64,000 nt of DNA from Rugalucina vietnamica (GCA_964017185.1 OZ024880.1:43413071-43477070); one strand, 5' to 3'. Shown: positions 22,830 through 36,060, counted from the stretch's first letter. The notes: generated from the sequence alone by a model not told the origin. A program made the numbers and translations.

Positions 22830-25765
22830 CTTTCTTTTACACCGGGGACCAGTTGTTCAAAATTAACGATGACGTTAGTTAACGACTCGTTAAAATTTCA
22901 AATGGCAATATTACAAATACACTGTTCTTTTTTGTTCAAAAAAAAAAATTGTGAGAATACTTTGCATTGCCCGCCAGTGGTTCTATTTTTTTATGTTTTA
23001 GAGTCGAATTTTTGTGCTGTTTGAACCTTATGTACGTTTTCATAGTTTTAGTTAAGTTCGGGTAACTGAGTGGCCGCCTGTTGGGAAATAGCTGCTCACT
23101 CGGCTTACGATATGTTCTATACGTATAAGTACCTTATTGTTAATTTGTTTTTCCCACCTCGGTTTTTGAGTGAGAATTTCATTCTGATTGCGCCTTTTCC
23201 TGATCATTGCCTACTTGTACCTTTTCATTTTAGTTTGTATGGGCCGGAGCTTCTTGTCTGTTGCTTGGCCCACCGGGGTTCAACTGGCGTTTCTCTTTTG
23301 CTCCAGATTTTCAGTAAGTTATTGGGCGCCCAGGGATCTCCATCGTCGGGCAGCTTACTGAATCTGTGAGTACTCATTTTTGATTCATCATGGTGGTTAT
23401 CATGATTTCGATGATTCATTGACTAGTTAGAAATTCACCACGAGGACCGAACAACTAACTTAATGGTGTGAACCACAGCAGAAGCTGAGAGTGAGGAACT
23501 AGTTTAAGCCCGCCAGTAATTTTGTATTACTGATCGTTCCAAGGCAATACTTCTGTTATGGTTCTTGTTGTTTTATGTCTTGGTGTTGAATTTTTGTGCT
23601 GTTTGCGCCTAATGTGTGTTTTCATATTTTAGTAAGGTATATGAAACTGAATGGCCGCCTATTGGGAAATAGCTACTCACTCGGCTTAGTACAAGTATCT
23701 AACAAATGTCAATTTAGTTTTTTCCCACATTTCCCAACAAAAATACAGTGTATTTGTTTATAATTATAAGCTAACGCAGTTTTAAACAACTGGCCCCGGG
23801 TGTCTGTGCAGGGCTTTTTAATTTAGCCATATCAAAACATATGACTTATATTCTTACCTCCATAAACATGTAAACATGTATGATAATACCAAGTAGTAAA
23901 CCAATCAGTTTCATCTTTTCACCAGCAGCTTACCTTTTGACCAGCTGACTGATGCATGGTATGACTCTGTAATTGAACCTTAGACCTCTAAGAGGTCCAC
24001 ACTCAATGGCAGATTGTATATTTGAAGGTTGTTTTCTTATTAAAAGATTCCTCTTTTTAAGTGCGAGGTATTGAGCCGCGTCGTGAGAAAAAAGGTAAAA
24101 GTAGGCAGTGATCTGGAAATGGCGCAATCAGAAAGAAATTTCCACTCCACAAACCGAGGGTGGGAAAAACCAAAATGGCATTTACAGGTGCGTTCAGTTA
24201 TTAATATACCCTTGCGATATTCAGAAATAAATTGACAACTTTTCTTGTTTTTGAACAGTCGTCACTGGCAAGAAATGGACAACTGGATGAATTATGTAAT
24301 GTGTTAAGTATGAGTATAAATATTTACTCTGTATATAAAACTTCCAGATCTTGTGATGTTGTATGACTAATTATTACAAAACATATGGAGCCAAATGTTT
24401 AACAAAATTTTCGATGATATTCGAGTTCCAAAGATTCCACAAGGAACCATGGTTAATGGTTTGTAATTTTGTGTAAATTACAGAAGAAGAACCATTTTTG
24501 TACTAAGGCTGAAAATTTGGTGTCTTTATGAGCAGTATTTACACAGTTTGTGGAACAAAGCTTGCTTGTGGGTTCTACCATGAGGTAATCATGCCTTAAA
24601 GCACTGTTGAGACACTCATGGTTTGTATTCTGCCAAAACGTGGGTTGGCAGAATACCGTGAAAGTCATGGGGGATTCCACAGTGCTTTAAAACATGCTTA
24701 CCTCATGAAGGAACCCACTAGCAAGCTTTGGTCGTAAAACCGTCCAAGTAGAATAATGATTTTCTTGCAAAATAACACTGACATGTTTAGTTTTATATTG
24801 TAACAACCGCTTAACCACAAAATTATAAAATGTACAATGAATGAAAATCAGGGTGTAACTTTGTAAATAGTGCTCATAAAGACACCAAATTTTCAGCCGT
24901 AGTACGAAAATCGTTCTTCATTCACAATTTACAAATAAAATTACAAACCATTAATCATGGTTCCTTGTGAAATCTTTGTACTCGAATATCAGCGAAAGTT
25001 TTGTTAAAAATTTGGCTCCATATGTTATGTAATCAATTTCGGCATAACACATCTCAAGAACTGGAATTTTTATATACTCATATTTAACACATTCTATACA
25101 TATAAACACATTCATCCATTTGTCTTGTCTATTTCTTGCCAGTGATGATTGTTCAAAAACAAAAAAAGTTGCCAATTTACTTCTGAATATCGTTGGGGTA
25201 TATTAATAACTGAACGCACCTGTAGGTACTTATACCAAGAAAACATATCATAAGCCGAGTGAGCAGCTTTTCCCCAATAGGCGGCCACTCAGTTACCCGA
25301 ACCTAGCTTACAACATAAAAAAAACGTACATAAGGCTCAAACAGCACAAAAATCGACTTCAAAACACAAAACAATAAGAACCACAACAGAAGTATCGCCG
25401 TGTAACGATCAGTAATATAAAATTAATAACTGGGGAGCTTAAACCGGTTTTACAGGCGCCTAACCTCACCCTCATCTTCTGCAGTAGTTCACAACACATT
25501 AAGTTAGTTGTTCGGTCCTCGAGGTGAATCTCTAACTAGTCAATGAATCATCAAGGACAAATGAATAAATTATGATAACCACCCTTATGAATAAAAAAAC
25601 GAGGACTCACAGATTCAGTAAGCTGCCCGACGATGGATATCCCTGGGCGCCGAATAACTTACTGAAACCCGGAGCAAAAGAAAAACACCAGTTGAACCCC
25701 GGTGGACCAAGCAACAGACAAGAAGCTCCTGTTCCAACCAAATAAAATGAATAGCTTTATGTCGG
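22830..25765. repeat. 2.9-kb nested palindrome of MITE-C-type sequence
   Basis: The outer arms (for example GAGTGGCCGCCTGTTGGGAA at 23069 and its complement near 25282) flank an inner inverted repeat, 24183-25226, with arms of about 450 bp. A second direct copy of the outer arm lies at 23500-23720. MITE-C end fragments occur at 23196-23225 and 24092-24140. All short open frames here follow the palindrome symmetry and are not genes. Confidence 0.7.
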
Positions 25766-25839
25766 GGCCATCATAGAGTCTGGGCGTGCAATTAAAGAAG
25801 GCAGCATAGTTATCAACCATGATTGGGTTAAACGGGATT

Positions 25840-26022
25840 ATTGCCTATGCGAAAAAAGCGCAGTTCAGGCGCCTTTGTTTTCGCTAAACGAATAGTTCAA
25901 TTTCTCTTCTTCCTTAATCCGAAATTTCAAGCTTCTAGTCTTTTTCTTAGAGTGTACATGCCAATTTGTGTCAGTTCTGGTTGGAAACCCCGAAGACCGG
26001 TTTTCTCGCGTCGCAGCTAATA
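25840..26022. mobile_element. MITE-B copy, left end degraded
   Basis: It carries GGCGCCTTTGTTTTCGCTAA, AAATTTCAAGCTTCTAG and the right end ACCGGTTTTCTCGCGTCGCA of the MITE-B family. Confidence 0.75.
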
Positions 26023-26238
26023 TTTTGTTAGTGCACCTCGCCATTGAGTGCTTATTCTTTACGACTCCTAGTTAAAACTGGCTTAGCTAAAATGATTACA
26101 CTTTAATCATGAGAAAGCAGTACTGAAGCATCATTGTTAAGAATGCCATTCTGCTTATAAAGCTTTTAGCGGAGTTGGTGTCATTCTTGCAAACACACTT
26201 GACTACGCATCTCTTGTTCTACTATGCTATGTTTGCAG

Positions 26239-26324
26239 GCCCCGAACTCACGTGCTACCACTGTCCAACCGCCGTATCAGACCCGAAAGCTTGCACACAG
26301 ACCAAGGCATGTGCTGCACCGTCG
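26239..26324 (+). CDS. Ly6/uPAR domain, exon 1 of 3
   Basis: The acceptor is CTATGTTTGCAG; the donor GTTAGT is a weaker but usable form. The exon enters in phase 1 (from the ShKT exon) and leaves in phase 0. It encodes PELTCYHCPTAVSDPKAC then TQTKACAAPS. The opening LTCYHC is the hallmark C-x2-C start of Ly6/uPAR three-finger domains and supplies cysteines 1-4 of ten. The fold is an extracellular disulfide-stapled module used in receptors, secreted ligands and GPI-anchored proteins. The next domain exon is about 9.7 kb downstream because of a nested transposon block. Confidence 0.85.
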
Positions 26325-26924
26325 GTTAGTAGGCCTACCCACAAATACTGCTAAAAATTTGATGGGTATCACTCCCATTTAAATCCCATACAGGAATATT
26401 TGAAAGCCCATACCTTTCTGACTAGTGATCAGATTTGAATTTGGTTTTCACCAACCAACTTCGGATAAAATGGAGATCATTTTCAGTTTTAAGAGTTTAC
26501 TTTTTGATTTTTTTTATAAATTGCATTTTGACGAAAATCGCAAATGTTTGGAATTTTCAAAATATATTTTTATCACGGGTATTACCCCAAGGCGTTTCTA
26601 ACGTGTACCCAAATATCACTATTTTGAGCAAACCTATTAAAATTATCAAACATTTTCAATTGAAATTGTCAATTTTAATGCATAGCATTGTTCAAACAAA
26701 TTCTCTGTATATTGCACGGGAAAGTTTTCGTAATTCTCTGCATTACGGACCCATGTGTTGAACAATGAAGAGAATTTTATCAAACTTTCAATTTTTATTT
26801 ACCTGGATAAATGTGCTACACATAATGTAAGAATGTGAAAATATATTGGTTATATGCCCCCTTGCATAATACTGAAAAAGGTGATCCTTATCGAACAATG
26901 AGTAGTACTAGCTAGTATATACCA
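26325..26924. other. intron sequence, no feature recognised
   Basis: The open frame 26435-26761 shows no domain, no conserved motif and no splice signals that would join it to the neighbouring exons. Confidence 0.5.
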
Positions 26925-29286
26925 TTACGAAAACACGCCCATGCAATATACAGAGATTTTTTAAGCTTTAAAAAATTAAAATTAAAATTTTCAGCTGAAA
27001 AATTTTGATATCTTGTTTATTTTTGCTCAAAACATAGATTGTGGGTACACGTTAGAACCGCCACGCCACAATCTATGTTTTGGAGCAAAAATAAGAACCA
27101 GAGGACCATTGGTCCTGAGAACGCTCACCTGAAGCCTGATCTTGGAGTATTAAGTCATAATGAAATGACATTGACCTTGAATACTCACACACCTTTATTG
27201 ACTTCATAAGTTGTCTGCATCTGCAAAGTTTCAGTTCTCAGGCTGTAATAGTTTCCAAACCCAGTGATTTCTGAGAAAACCATAATTTTAATTTTGATAT
27301 TTAAATGAACTTGGGCCAAGGTCAAGACATGACCTTGGCCTTCATTAATTACTTACATTAGTTGTTTGCATCTACCACTTTTCAGGCCTCAGGCTGCAAT
27401 GGTTTTCAAAAAATCCATAGTTTTCACTTCTTCCTATGTAAAAGCCTATGTTTCCAAATTTGACCTTGCCGTAAATTAGGTCAGGGTCATCCAAGGGTCA
27501 TCATTTTATCAAACTATAATGGGCTGAGGTCCCCGATGCTACATACAAAGTTTCGTGGAAATCGGCCCACCGGTTCTGGAGAGGAAGATTTTTGAGTGGT
27601 TTTAACCATATATTGGCGTGGCGGCCATCTTGGTCATGTGACCTAGATTTCGCGATCAAACTTTCGTCTCCCCTACCCATGGATGCTCCACATAAAATGC
27701 TCCACATAAAATTTTACTTTGATTGGCCGCGCAGTTTCGGAGAAGATATATGAAAACTGTGTATGGACATCAGACTGGCCAAGGTCAAAAGATGACCTTG
27801 ACCTATATTAATCACATACCTTCATCTACTCCATTAGTTGTTTGCATCTACCACTTTTCAGGCCTCAGGCTGCAATAGTTTTCAAAAAATCCATAGTTTT
27901 CACTTTTCCCTATGTAAAAGCCTATGTTTCCAAATTTGACCTTGCCGTAAAATAGGTCAGGGTCATCCAAGGGTCATCATTTTATCAAACTATGATGGGC
28001 TGAGGTCCTCAATGCGACATACCAAGTTTCGTGGAAATCGGCCAGCCGGTTCTGGAGAGGAAGATTTTTGAAAGGTTTTTACCATATATGGGCGTGGCGG
28101 CCATCTTGGTCATGTGACCTGGCTTTCGCGATCAAACTTTCGTCTCCCCTACCCATGGATGCTCCACATAAAATTTCACTTTGATTGGCCAAGCAGTTTC
28201 AGAGAAGAAGATCTTTGAAAAGTGTGTATGGACAACAGACTGGCTAAGGTCAAGAGATGACCTTGACCTATATTAATCACATACCTTCATCTACTCCATT
28301 AGTTGTTTACATCTACCACTTTTCAGGCCTCAGGCTGCAATAGTTTTCAAAAAATTCCATAGTTTTAACTTTTTCCTATGTAAAAGCCTATGTTTCCCAA
28401 TTTGACCTTGCCGTAAAATAGGTCAAGGTCATCCAAGGGTCATCATTTTATCAAACTATGATGGGCTGAGGTCCTTGATGCTTCATACCAAGTTTCGTGG
28501 AAATCGGCCCACCGGTTCTGGAAAAGAAGATTTTTGAGTGGTTTTTACCATATATGGGCGTGGCGGCCATCTTGGTCATGTGACCTGGATCTCGCGATCA
28601 AACTTGTGTCTCCCCTACCCATGGATGCTCCACATAAAATTTCACTTTGATTGGCCAAGCAGTTTCAGAGAAGAAATTCTTTGTAAAGTGTGTATGGACA
28701 ACAGACTGGCCAAGGTCAAGAGATGACCTTGACCTATATTAATCACATACCTTCATCTACTCTATTAGTTGTTTGCATCTACCACTTTTCAGGCCTCAGG
28801 CTGCAATAGTTTTCCAAAAATCCATAGTTTTCACTTTTTCCTATGTAAAAGCCTATGTTTCCAAATTTGACCTTGCCGTAAAATAGGTCAAGGTCATCCA
28901 AGGGTCATTGTTTTATCAAACTATGATAAACTGAGGTCCTTGATGCTACATACCAAGTTTCGTGGAAATCGGCCCACCGGTTCTGGAGAAGAAGATTTTT
29001 GAGTGGTTTTTTACCATATATGGGCGTTGCGGCCATCTTGGTCATGTGACCTGGATTTCGCGATCAAACTTTCGTCTCCCTTACCCATGGATGCTCCACA
29101 TAAAATTTCACTTTGATTGGCCAAGCAGTTTCAGAGAAGAAGATCTTTGAAAAGTGTGTATGGACAACAGACTGGCCAAGGTCAAGAGATGACCTTGACC
29201 TATATTAATCACATACCTTCATCTACTCCATTAGTTGTTTGCATCTACCACTTTTCAGGCCTCAGGCTGCAATAGTTTTCAAACCA

Positions 29287-31403
29287 GAGGACCATTGGTC
29301 CTGAGAACGCTCACCTGAAGCCTGATCTTGGAGTATTAAGTCATAATGAAATGACCTTGACCTTGAATACTCACACACCTTTATTTACTTCATAAGTTGT
29401 CTGCATCTGCAAAGTTTCAGTTCTCAGGCTGTAATAGTTTCCAAACCCAGTGATTTTTGAGAAAACCATAATTTTAATTTTGATATTTAAATGACCTAAG
29501 GCCAAGGTCAAGACATGACCTTGGCCTTCAGTAATTACTTACCTTCAATGACTCCATTAGTTGTCTGCATCTAGCAACTTTCAGGTCTCAGGCTGCAATA
29601 GTTTGTTTTCGCCTTTTCCCATGTAAAAGCCTATGTTTCCAAAATTGACCTTGCCGTAAAATAGGTCAAGGTCATCATAGGGTCATCATTTCAAAAAACT
29701 ATGATGGGCTGGAGTCCCAAATGCTACATACCAAGTTTCATGAAAATTGGCCTGCCGGTTCTGGAGAAGAAGATTTTTGAGTGGTTTTTACCATATATGG
29801 GCGTGGCGGCCATCTTGGTCATGTGACCTGGATTTCGCTAATAAACTTTCGTCTCCCCTACCCATGGATGTTCCACATAAAATTTCGCTTTGATTGGCCA
29901 AGCAGTTTCAGAGCAGAAGATCTTTGAAAAGTGTGTATGGACAACAGACTGGCCAAGGTCAAGAGATGACCTTGACCTATATTAATCACATACCTTCATC
30001 TACTTCATTATTTGTTTGCATCTACCACTTTTCAGGCCTCGGTCTGTGTTTTAAAAAAATCCATAGTTTTCACTTCTTCCTATGTAAAAGCCTATGTTTC
30101 CAATTTGACCTTGCCGTAAAATAGGTCAAGGTCATCCAAGGGTCATCATTTTATCAAACTATGATAGGCTGAGGTCTCCGATGCTACATACCAAGTTTCG
30201 TGGAAATCGGCCCACCGGTTCTGGAGAAGAAGATTTTTTAGTGGTTTTTACCATATATGGGCGTGGCGGCTATCTTGGTCATGTGACTTAAATTTCGCGA
30301 TCAAACTTTTGTCTCCCCTACCCATGGATGCTCCACATAAAATTTTACTTTGATTGGCCGCACAGTTTCAGAGAAGAAGATCTTTGAAAAGTGTGTATGG
30401 ACAACAGACTGACCAAGGTCAAGAGATGACCTTGACCTATATTAATCATATACCTTCATCTACTCCATTAGTTGTTTGCATCTACCACTTTTCAGGCCTC
30501 AGGCTGCAATAGTTTTCAAAAAAATCCATAGTTTTCACTTTTTCCTATGTAAAAGCCTATGTTTCCAAATTTTACCTTGCCGTAAAATAGGTCAAGGTCA
30601 TCCAAGGGACATCATTTTATCAAACTATGATGGGCTGTGGTCCTTGATGCTACATACCAAGTTTCGTGGAAATCGGCCCACCGGTTCTGGAGAAGAAGAT
30701 TTTTGAGTGGTTTTTACCATATATGGGCGTGGCGGCCATCTTGGTCATGTGACCTGGATTTTGCGATCAAACTTTCGTCTCAACCACCCATGGATGCTCC
30801 ACATTAAAGTTCACTTTGATTGGCCAAGCAGTTTCAGAGAAGAAGATCTTTGAAAAGTGTGTATGGACAACAGACTGGCCAAGGTCAAGAGATGACCTTG
30901 ACCTATATTAATCACATACCTTCATCTACTTCATTATTTGTTTGCATCTACCACTTTTCAGGCCTCAGGCTGCAATAGTTTTAAAAAAAATCCATTGTTT
31001 TCACTTTTTCCCATGTAAAAGCCTATGTTTCCAAATTTGACCTTGCCGTAAAATAGGTCAAGGTCATCCAAGGGTCATCATTTTATCAAACTACAATGGG
31101 CTGAAGTCCACAATGCTTCATACCAAGTTTCGTGGAAATCGGCCCACCGGTTCTGGAGAAGAAGATTTTTGAAGGGTTTTTACCATATATGGGCGTGGCG
31201 GCCATCTTGGTCATGTGACCTGGATTTTACGATCAAACTTGAAATGCCACTATACAAGGAGGCTCCACATAAAATTTCAACTAGATCGGCCAAGCGGTTT
31301 CAGAGAAGAAGATCTTTGAAATTGTGGACGACGGACGACGGACGGACGCCGGATCATGGCCATCCTATAAGCTCACCTTGTGAGCCTTCGGCTCAGGTGA
31401 GCT
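29287..31403 (+). mobile_element. F5-2: second satellite-bearing element, inside F5-1
   Basis: It has the same start (CCAGAGGACCATTGGTCCTG) and end (GGCTCAGGTGAGCT) as F5-1, with about four units between (anchors near 29646, 30105, 30572, 31037). The host unit reads ATAGTTTTCAAA before it and AAAAATCCATAG after it. Elsewhere the host reads TTTTCAAAAAATCCATAG, so the insertion is in an A-run and duplicated about two A residues. Confidence 0.85.
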
Positions 31404-31701
31404 AAAAATCCATAGTTTTCACTTTTTCCCATGTAAAAGCCTATGTTTCCAAATTTGACCTTGCCGTAAAATAGATCAAGGTCATCCAAGGGCCATCATT
31501 TTATCAAACTGTGATGGGCTGAAGTCCCCGATGCTACATACCAAGTTTCGTGGAAATCGGCCAGCCGGTTCTGGAGAAGAAGATTTTTGTGTGTTTTTTA
31601 CCATATATGGGCGTGGCGGCCATCTTGGTCATGTGACCTGGATTTCGCAATCAAACTTGAAATGCTACTACCCAAGGAGGCTCGACATAAAATTTCAACT
31701 A

Positions 31702-34700
31702 GTAGTTAAGACAGAAATTGAGAAAAGTTAACAAGTACAGGCATTTTGTGAGGAAAAGGGTTTGACACTTGAACTAGGGGTAATTTGGTGTGCTGAATCC
31801 AAAAACCAATGTTGGCAAGTTGAGAAATGACGTCTTCATATCCTTATTTGCATATTTTCGAAATGGCCGCCAAAATATCTAGAATCTGTTATATTGATGG
31901 AATGTTCCATTTGTTTGTAATGGCCTGAGCCTAAAATAACTTAAAATATATTGTTAGATGATTGCTTGACTAAAAAACATAAATTTAAATGCAAAGAATT
32001 TTTGCCCGCAAAGATAAACTCAATTTCACTATGAAAAAAATGCATGGTTTCCATGGCAACTGTTAACATGATCCATAACGAGTGGTGTACCTACAAAATT
32101 GATCATATCGCTACTGTTGCTTGTCCTAGACCACTGAGCCTGGTCTCGATCTTAAGCTTGGACATATCCCTTTTATTCTGTTATAAGTAATACAAATTTT
32201 CTAATTTGCATATTCATGAATTTTAATGAAAACATTAAACATGGTTTAAAATCCATAAACAAACAACTTTCAGGCACAAACCATCATTATGCCACTGTTA
32301 TTGCACTAGTAATGTATCATGTGACAAATATATTGATGTCATGGACCTATTTGAAAATTTTATCTCATTTGCATATTCATGAATATTAATTATAATGTTG
32401 AAAACTGGGGTGAAAACCAGGGGTAAACTGTTGCCATTGAAAGGTTTAAGGTGGATTATAAGATCTTTCTTGCATTTTAGGACAAATTTCATGGCTTCCA
32501 GTTTGGTAAGAGGGACCATTTAAATAACGTGAAATATTGGCCTCAACAATGAACATATTTGCATGATGTAAAATCAAATTGTTTCCGCGCCCATCCATTG
32601 TATGATTCTAAAGAATGGGATGCACTTACAAAAATACCCATATCATACTAATAGCATGCTCTAGAATACTATGATTGATCTGATAGTAGTGCTTGGACAT
32701 GCCGATTGAATGGTAATCCTAATATTCAAATAATTGAATTTGCATATTCATGAATATTAATAAAAATCATAAAAATGGGAGGACAATTGTGGAAAAAATA
32801 TGGGTGTACATACAAAATCACATGTACCTGGACTGTAAGTAAACATAGGACGTTGAAAATGGTATCAAAAACGTCCTAAGATATTGTACTTTTCCTTTGA
32901 AGTGTGATATAAGAAAAAATTGAATTTCAATTTCATGTATATTAATGAAACTTATGAAATTGGGAGAAAAAAAATTGAAAAAGATTATACAGATACACCT
33001 TCACATACACTTGTATCTTGGCAACCAAAAGCTCCAAAATGCAGAAAATGGAATCCAATGTTTGAAATAGGGCAATATTATACCATCCATACTGTAATAG
33101 ATACGTTATTTGAGTTTATTTTCATAAACATTGATCAAATCTTTAGGAATCATGTTAAAGTGCAGAAAAATTAGGAGGTATACATTTAAACACATATATC
33201 TTGGCTCTTGAAGGACCTAAAGAGCCGAAGTTGGTATCAAATGAATGCCGTGACAATGTTCTATAACCATATGATCTGATATTAGGCATCTAGATATTTT
33301 GTTGTATGGATATTAATGAGATCTTTTACATAAGAAAACTATCACCGAAAAGATAAGGCGGTATACCAACAAAGTTGCTTATATCTCCACTGCCAATGCC
33401 TTTAGATGGATAAAAATGGTACCCATAAATTGTTAGGACAATGTAGTCTGATAGATAAAAAGTATCAGATTAAAAACCATGCAGTCTGATAGATAAACCA
33501 TATCTTATTAAAAGCCATGAATGTTACGAAAAGTTATAAAAAATACATAAAATTGAAGGTTGGGCTCAAACAAAATCGATTGTATCTTGGTTGCTAATAA
33601 ATATGCTTTTTAAATCGGAACATATGGCAATAATTTATTGTAGCAATAATTTGATGCCACTTTGAACTCTCTAAGTCCAGATATAAGCAATTTATTGGTA
33701 AACCTCCTTCATTTCCCTGTTATTTATAAAGATCTGATTAACAATTATACAACACATATGTCAAATAAAGCAAACAGCAGATTATATGGTTACAGAAAAT
33801 GTCTAGGCAATGATTTGATACCAAGTTCAGCTCTCTGGGTCTATCAGTAACCATGATATGTGAGTTTTACGTGTGTACCGCCTTATGCTTTCCTCATTTT
33901 TACCCCAATTCCTTAAGATGCTATTAATAATCATGGAAACAAAAATCAAATGACTTATAACGTGTAATATAGGACGGCATAATATTGCCTTAACAAGCAT
34001 TTGATACATTATTCAGCACTTTAGGTCTTTGGGTTGCCAAGATACAAGCCATTTCTTATGTTTACCCTTTTAATTTTTCTTTTTTTTCTGCCCTGTTTTT
34101 TTAAGATTTCATTAATATACATGAAATTACAAATCCGATTATTCTTATATCATATTTCAGAGTGATATTACATTGCCACAGCTTTCATTTGATATCTCTT
34201 TCGGCATTCAAGATTCATTAACAGCCTTTGTGCAGATGGTTTTGTACGAATACCCCCAAGTTTTCAGCAATTTTTCTCCCATTATGATTTTTATTAATAT
34301 GCATGAATATATGTAAAATCAATGATTTCAATATTAGTTATAAAGGTTAAATTGCTTTATCAATACAATACTATCAGACCAATCATAGTATTCTTAAGTA
34401 TGCTTTTGGTGGGACATGGGTATATTTGTCAGTTCATCCTATTCTATAGAATAATACTTGGGTGGTTGTGGAAACAATGCGATGTTTACATCATGCGAAT
34501 GTTTTAATTGTTGAAGACAAGTTTTTATGGCATTTAAGTGGCCCATCTGACCAAACTGACAGCCAGGAAAATTTGCCCTAAAATGCAAGAACGATTACAT
34601 AACGAACCAAAAACCTTTCAATGGCAATATTTTTCCCTGGTTTTAGCCCCTATTTTTGACATTTCAATTAATATTCATGAATATGCTAATGAGATGAGTT

Positions 34701-35335
34701 TCATATTAACCCATGACATCAATATATTTGTCATATATGGTATTACCGGTGCAAAACAAGTTGTCATAATGATAGCTTCGGTCTGAAATTTGTTTATTTA
34801 TAGATTTTAAAACCATTTTTCAGCCATTTTTAATGTTTTCATTAAAATTCATGAATATGTAATCTTGATAATTACTTACCAAAGGATCAAAAGGCTAAAT
34901 CTATGCTTTACAGTGGGACCAGGTGCAGTGGTCTTTGACTTGTTACAGTTGAATATGATCACTTTTGTAGGCACAAGTAGAAAAGCCCACACCCCTGCCC
35001 CTTCCATACCCCCACCTCAGCCTTTTATTTTTTGAGATTTTTTTTATACATTTAAGACATTCTTATCATTATGAAATGTTATTTTTATCATTTTGTGGCA
35101 GTTTGGAATCCTAAACATATACCAATTTGCAGCAATTGAGGTTTTTCTTAATTTTGGCGGCCATCTTGGAAATATGCAAATTAGATGGTGAAGGAGCAAT
35201 TTTTCAGCTTGCCAACATTGGTTTTTGGATTCAGCATACCCAAATACCCCTAAAAATGGTCTCAAACCCTTTTCCTCACAAAATGCCTGTACCTTCATAA
35301 CGGTGCGTCTTTTCTCATTTTCTGTCTTAACTATA
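31702..35335. mobile_element. 3.6-kb foldback whose arms are made of tandem subrepeats
   Basis: The ends are TAGTTAAGACAG and its complement, and inversion extends through the whole element with the centre near 33500. The host F5 sequence (CAACTAGATCGG) is split with TAG on both sides. Within each arm a unit of about 185 bp with CATATTCATGAATATTAAT recurs (near 32207, 32372, 32742, 32930, 33118, 33300 and their mirror images). Homologous short open frames lie on opposite strands of the arms (32298-32519 minus; 34538-34786 plus) and share NIHEYANE; no transposase was recognised. Confidence 0.75.
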
Positions 35336-35700
35336 GATCGGCCAAGCGGTTTCAGAGAAGAAGATCTTTGAAATTGTGGACGACGGACGACGGACGGACG
35401 ACGGACGGACGGACCCCGGATCATGGCCATCCTATAAGCTCACCTTGTGAGCCTTCGGCTCAGGTGAGCTAAAAATAGATATACCCCTGCATACCCCAGT
35501 TTTACTATATAAAAGTGGGGTTTAAGGATATACATTTCACGGACTTTTTTTCCTGATGCTATGTGAAACAAAAAGAATAAAATAGAGATAATGTTCAATT
35601 TGCACCCTTCTTTGAAGTGATCCATCAGGGGTTTGTCAGGTCTTTTGTATGACCCTGACTCCATATAGTACTGGTGAGTGAAAACGATATACATGTACAT

Positions 35701-35964
35701 CATCAGGAAAACATACCCATGCAATATATGGAGATTTTTTTCAGTAGCAAAACTTGAAAATTTCATCAGAAAACTTTTCATATTTTTCTAATTTTTGCTC
35801 AAAACATAGATTGTGGGTACACGTTAGAACCGCCTAACGAGTACCCACAATCTATGTTTTGGAGCAAAAATAAGAAAAATAGGTATACCCCTACATACCC
35901 CAGTTTTGCTATATAAAAGTGGGGTTCAAGGGGGTATATATCACACGGACACGTTTTCCTGATG
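35701..35964. mobile_element. MITE-A copy, complete
   Basis: The ends are CATCAGGAAAACATACCC and GACACGTTTTCCTGATG. The central part has ATAGATTGTGGGTACACG and its mirror, with a shortened core. It lies just after the right half of the split MITE-A copy. Confidence 0.85.
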
Positions 35965-36060
35965 TGCATATAAATATTTGTGGCCACCCCTTATGGGAAT
36001 CAAAGGATGATAATCCAGTTTTTTTTCTAACCTTTCATTTGTTGTGCGTTGTGTTTTCAG

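Larger units (their letters stand above)
27097..35465 (+). mobile_element. F5-1: satellite-bearing element (interrupted twice)
   Basis: It starts CCAGAGGACCATTGGTCCTG and ends TTCGGCTCAGGTGAGCT. The body is a tandem array of about 466-bp units; the anchor TTTGACCTTGCCGTAAA recurs at about 27459, 27936, 28401 and 28868 and resumes at 31457. A second F5 (29287-31403) and a 3.6-kb foldback (31702-35335) are inserted in it. It also carries a GGACGACGGACGG-type repeat just before its terminal hairpin. Frames such as 28538-28726 and 28962-29150 are repeat reads, not genes. Confidence 0.8.
26925..35562. mobile_element. MITE-A copy split by an 8.4-kb nested insertion
   Basis: 26925-27096 is the left half of MITE-A up to GGAGCAAAAATAAGAA. 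35466-35562 is its right half, from AAAAATAGATATACCCCTGC to CACGGAC...CCTGATG. Everything between belongs to F5-1 and to elements inserted in it. Confidence 0.8.

Noticed and set aside
26435..26761. 108-codon frame after Ly6 exon 1
   Set aside because: No domain, no repeat relation and no splice logic linking it to the gene; composition is typical AT-rich chance coding.
27100..31420. CRISPR-like or gene-family-like regular repeats
   Set aside because: Units are about 466 bp, contiguous and without spacers; this is a satellite array inside a mobile element in a eukaryotic genome.
35044..35430. 128-codon minus-strand frame
   Set aside because: It spans the end of the 3.6-kb foldback and the F5 terminal region, both repeats; composition and mirrored frames show that it is chance.
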